Origin: Cunninghamia lanceolata | Taxonomy: Eukaryota; Streptophyta; Pinopsida; Cupressales; Cupressaceae | Direction: 5' to 3' | Assembly: GCA_027924645.1 (NCBI GenBank) | Contig: BSBN01000809.1 | Location: forward strand, 48,514,001 to 48,578,000 | DNA: 64,000 nt | Shown here: one piece after another, positions 60,601-64,000 of the stretch | Numbering within the stretch: the first letter of the stretch is position 1 | How the letters are laid out: every line of letters begins with the position of its first letter | Made by a program: the position numbers and the translations under genes | Notes under the pieces: model-generated | What the model was told of the DNA's origin: nothing | What the model saw: the letters and a program-made list of their open reading frames with translations, nothing else | The model's database searches: none

Positions 60601-61853
60601 AAATGCAAAGAGACAATTAAGCAGTTTATCACGAACGACAAAGTAAATCTTGTCGATTACTTTGTCATCTTTTTTCAAAACACCTAAATCAGCAAAAATC
60701 AGGGATTTAGAATTAAATGTCCAAAATATCATTATTTTCTGCATACAGTTGTTTAACTTTGAATTGTAAAACATTTACTAAGGTGGTGCAATTATAAACC
60801 TCTTAGGTAAATGTTGAGTAAATGCAGAAAATATGTTATTTTATTATTTATTTAAAAATATATCAGATATTAAGATGCTGCAAGAAGATGACATATGCCA
60901 GAAGCATAAGGGAGCACTAAACGATATTTTATACTATTTTTAAGTGCCTTCATGATAGTGGATGACATGCCTCCACTATTTCTGCATTGGGACCCCTTTT
61001 TGGAGCATTTTAAGGGGATCTTTTTTCACTGTTTCTGAGATACACGGGAATGGAGCTAGTGGAGTTGGTGGAGGTTGATCCTTGTTGAGTGGAGTTGGTG
61101 CATCTGTTTGAGTAGAGCATGAGCTATTTACAACTATTTGAGCTGTATATATTCCTCTTCCTTGTTTAGTTTTTAAGAGGTTCTGGCTCTTCACAGCTCT
61201 GCATATTGTAATTTTATGAGTTCTTTTGCAGAAGTAAAGAGTCTTGTAACCCATTTTTAGAGATATGCAGCATTGTAACACCTTTTTGGCAGTAATAAGC
61301 AGTCATACCTTCCCATTTTCTCCTGATATTGTGTATTTTCAGTGTTAGTACAAGCCTTTGTGATATTTTTCTGTCCTTAGAGTTGTACTGCATGTTGGTG
61401 CCTTTTTGGCAGGATTACATTATTTTTGCAGGTTGTGAGCTGTGTAAGGGATAACAATCAGTTTTGGGTAGTGATAAAATCTATTTCTCCTTAACAGGAC
61501 TGTTGATTATTTAGCCTCCTCACAAAGTGATCATGCAAAGATTGTGATTTGTTGGGTTGTGTAAGTGATTCTGATTATTACTGGATCTATAGTGTGTTGT
61601 TTTTCTGTGTATTTTCTGATGATCGTTTGGTGCATCACCTTAGACAGTAGGTTTCATTTTCATGCAAACCCTTCTTACCCTTTTCTCTGCAAAGTCTTAG
61701 TCTAGGTAGCTTAGGTGGAGTACCAAGAGGAAGCCGGCCTTCTCCAGAGGTTCTTTCCGTCATAGGCCAACCCACAGACCTAGGAAAGATCCCATGTTTC
61801 TCCAGATTGCCCAGTTTCACAACTCGGTGAGGGTACAAATCTGAGAGACAACA
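57639..61853 (+). repeat. Solo LTR of a giant-LTR family, inside Copia-2
   Basis: A 4215-bp insertion with ends TGTTACC...CAACA and target duplication GGAAC (57634-57638) / GAAAC (61854-61858). Removing it rejoins the copia leader GAGGAAC-TTGGCTCTGATACC, as in Copia-1. It is a diverged relative of the LARD-like LTRs: shared start (TGTTACC and AGCTCAA), a CTCCCACAAGGGT.GAGCTCAGC block at about 58312-58337 (compare 26288-26312), and the end block ACCAAGAGGAAGCCGG...ACCCACAGACCTAGGA (compare 29535-29597). No internal region or second LTR is present. Small open frames inside are not considered genes. Confidence 0.88.
60564..60666 (+). other. Two hairpins in the giant solo LTR
   Basis: AAAGTAAT (60564-60571) pairs with 60580-60587, and GACAAAGTAA (60637-60646) pairs with 60657-60666. 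They occupy the position corresponding to the 14-bp hairpin in the LARD-like LTRs, with different stem sequence. Confidence 0.7.
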
Positions 61854-61861
61854 GAAACTTG

Positions 61862-61873
61862 GCTCTGATACCA
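61862..61873 (-). other. Copia-2 primer binding site
   Basis: The minus strand reads TGGTATCAGAGC two bases after the 5' LTR end, an exact initiator tRNA-Met site. It is now 4.2 kb away from gag because of the solo LTR. Confidence 0.93.
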
Positions 61874-61875
61874 AT

Positions 61876-63239
61876 TGTTAGATTCAGGATAGACAACTGA
61901 GAGTGGGGTGAATCAGTTGTCCAAAACTTTCTTCCAATTAAACACTTAAATCCACTTTGTGATTCAGCAGCATGATAATAAATTAATCATGGAAACATAA
62001 TGGATTAAATCAAGAGCAGAAACACATTAACACACAAGACACCAAGATTTTGACGTGGAAAACCTGGTTAACGGAAAAACCACAGGGTGACTAACCCAAG
62101 AATGTATTCTCTATTAGAAGAATAGAAAGAATAAAATGGCACACGCCAATTAGGGATCACTGCCCAAGCACACTGCTCACAAGAGGCTCACTACCTACAA
62201 GAGATGCATTGTCTACAGAATAATAAGTATCACATACTTGAATTGGAGAATAGCATCTTCACCATGCTTGATTTAGTTCCATTTAAGCTCAATACTTCTG
62301 CTCTGCTCCTCTCTACCACACTCTCATCACCCCAACCTCCCTTTGAAATGACTTAACAACTCTTTATTTCTACAAGACATCGACTTAGGAATTATCATCC
62401 AAGTCAACATACATTACAGAGCAAATACATAAATATAACATGACTAGTTACAAAAAGACTTCATGCTGATCAACACACTGTCGGCCACATAGATCTGAGA
62501 CTTCAATCTTCATTTAGGAACACACCAATCTTCACATAACATCTTCAAGATCATCCACAAGATGTGTAACTTATCTGATCAGCCACACTTAGAAAGAACA
62601 CCATCATCCAGAAGTAATTCTTCAATTGCAAGCTCAAACTCCAATAAGAACCATCAACACAAACTGGACACGATCCAAAGACCTCCACAAGCTTGTCTGA
62701 ATCACCAAGAACATCCACACTACATCTGCTTACTGAAATCATTATCTCCTTCATCTGGAACCTCAAGAACACAGTCTGTCATCACTGTCACAATGGAATA
62801 GATGCTTGCAGACCTCCAGACCACGAACCAATTGAGTTGTCAGTTAACATTGACTTCCTAAACACTTCCCCAAATCTGTAGAACAAGAAATTTCATTTCC
62901 AGATCTCACCGGACCTATCTGTGTCACTCTGTCACCTCTAAACATCTACCAAAACTGGTTTAACTTGAGCGGCGACAACTTCTTCAAATCTTCATGCAGA
63001 CCTCTAAAATCTTTACTGGATCATCTTAAGACACATATCTACAAACCTTTTGATGTGCATCCTCTGATCTTCATCTTAGATAAGATCTTTAGCTCACTGC
63101 CTTCACTGTTCTTCTCTGTTCCTGATTAGGACTAATTTTCTCAATATCCTCAGCACACAGCTCATCCAATCCTTATCATCAATGCAATAGGAGTATGTTG
63201 ACATCAATGACAACACCAGTTAGGCGCATACTTGCAACA
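61876..63239 (-). repeat. Copia-2 5' LTR (promoter LTR)
   Basis: 1364 bp, direct repeat of 51777-53113. The TATA box seen in the other LTR is mutated here: the plus strand has TATTTCTA (62365-62372) instead of TATTTATA. The G-run motif near the inner end is also shortened (GAGAGTGGGGTG). Confidence 0.93.
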
Positions 63240-63244
63240 AAGAG

Positions 63245-63425
63245 AAATTACTATGTTGAATGGAAAACAGAGCAAAGGAATGATAATGGAAAAGAAAAGG
63301 TTGAGCCGGTTGAAACTTAGAAAGAAATGGACAAGATCTTGATCAAGAAAGAGGTAATTAAAGTTAAGGATAGATCCGCACCAACATCTGGTGCAGATAC
63401 TTCCTTTGAGGAGTAAATTGATAGC
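63245..63425 (+). pseudogene. Copia-3 gag continued
   Basis: Resumes the frame cut at 51776: after removing Copia-2 and one target copy the protein runs RSKNVKRNYYVEWKTEQRND in frame, then a charged segment (KEMDKILIKKEVIKVKDRS) with two stops. It ends before a purine tract TTAGGGGGAGCAG followed by TGTTGAAAATCC at 63451, which may be a polypurine tract and LTR start; no matching 5' LTR was identified. Confidence 0.55.
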
Positions 63426-64000
63426 TCTAGCTTAGGGGGAGCAGTGTTGAAAATCCAAAACCCCCAGCCAGAAAGTGGGTGCCAAAATCTGACACGAAGG
63501 TATATGATAGAATCTAATATGACAAATATCTTAAAAGAAAAAATGGAAGAAAAGAAGTCAATGTGGCACATTGCAGAGCAATCTTGATCAACTGTATCTA
63601 TCAAAGAAGACATGCAGCTTTTTGGGAATGAACATTTATGACAATTTAGGTCAAGTCATGCGAAGGATAAAAAGGGACTTGTTTGATTTCAAAATCACTT
63701 TGCATTCAAGATATCAGACATCTAGGAGAGACTAAGATGAAACTTGAGCGACAACAACTAAGATTTGAAGGATTTGGAATGATTTAGATAAAGGAAACCC
63801 TAGCTCGGGGGAATAAGGTATTTTCATTGAAACCCCATTTGTGAATCTGTTAAAATTTTGCAATGGCAACTCTGCAAGTCGTTGATATCACTGAATGACC
63901 TAGGCCTAAATTTAAGAAACACCCATTTAAAGCAACATAAGTGGATCTGATGGGTGCATTTTTAGACATTCCTCATGGAGTTCTGTATGTTGAGGATGTT
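63426..64000 (+). other. Unassigned sequence with an edge frame
   Basis: From ATG at 63863 to the window end the plus strand reads MATLQVVDITE, one stop, PRPKFKKHPFKAT, another stop, and VDLMGAFLDIPHGVLYVEDV. The composition looks coding. No family is recognised. It may be the start of another retrotransposon protein continuing outside the window. Confidence 0.3.

Larger units (their letters stand above)
51777..63239 (-). mobile_element. Copia-2: complete but dead copia element with a nested solo LTR
   Basis: LTRs 51777-53113 and 61876-63239, perfect target duplication AAGAG (51772-51776 and 63240-63244). Orientation minus. It is the same family as Copia-1: gag start, pol order and LTR ends match throughout. 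Its 11.46-kb length includes a 4215-bp solo LTR of another family (57639-61853) inserted between the primer site and gag; without it the element would be about 7.2 kb. Coding parts have stops and frameshifts. The left LTR begins TC instead of TG. Confidence 0.95.

Overview
This window is plant nuclear DNA made almost entirely of nested, decayed LTR retrotransposons, with one short stretch of host-gene sequence near 19.3-22.5 kb. Supporting this are Ty1/copia and Ty3/gypsy pol domains, LTRs bounded by TG...CA with 5-bp target duplications, primer sites complementary to initiator tRNA-Met, a leucine-rich-repeat receptor-like protein N-terminus and a PRP5/RH42-type helicase pseudogene. A repeat-swollen seed-plant genome, possibly a gymnosperm, fits, but the species cannot be named from sequence alone. 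No gene in the window looks intact and functional.

Layout. 1-660: 3' end of a gypsy pol. 1783-9045: complete copia element on the minus strand (Copia-1, target duplication GAAAT). 9.05-10.7 kb: AT-rich, CAT-rich, no gene. 10.8-13.0 kb: minus-strand coiled-coil relic and gypsy gag. 13.0-16.1 kb: two LTR pieces of one gypsy family in opposite orientation, separated by a degenerate tandem repeat. 16.2-17.9 kb: LINE remnant. 19034-19342: a 309-bp TRIM whose LTRs carry a tRNA-like sequence. 20.2-20.63 kb: promoter and N-terminus of a receptor-like protein, joined to an RH42-like helicase pseudogene (20.66-22.47 kb). 22.8 kb on: copia LTR remnant. 25535-36932: a LARD-like element with 4.1-kb LTRs and no pol. 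36.9-37.9 kb: copia-type LTR end. 38686-39996: a small 1.3-kb LTR element. 41.4-44.15 kb: gypsy integrase relic split by a solo LTR (42257-43812). 46542-49.06 kb: 5' end of another gypsy element. About 49.1-51.78 kb: 5' end of a plus-strand copia element, interrupted by Copia-2 (51777-63239, minus strand), which itself holds a 4.2-kb solo LTR (57639-61853).

Boundaries are well supported for six insertions by 5-bp duplications: GAAAT, CTCCC, GTTAC/ATTAC, GGAAG, GTATA and AAGAG, plus GGAAC/GAAAC for the solo LTR nested inside Copia-2. They give a relative order of insertion. The most unusual features are the TRIM with a near-complete tRNA cloverleaf in its LTR, the giant-LTR family with a conserved LTR hairpin and an unrecognised acidic reading frame, and an inverted repeat that brackets the polypurine tract of three separate copia elements.
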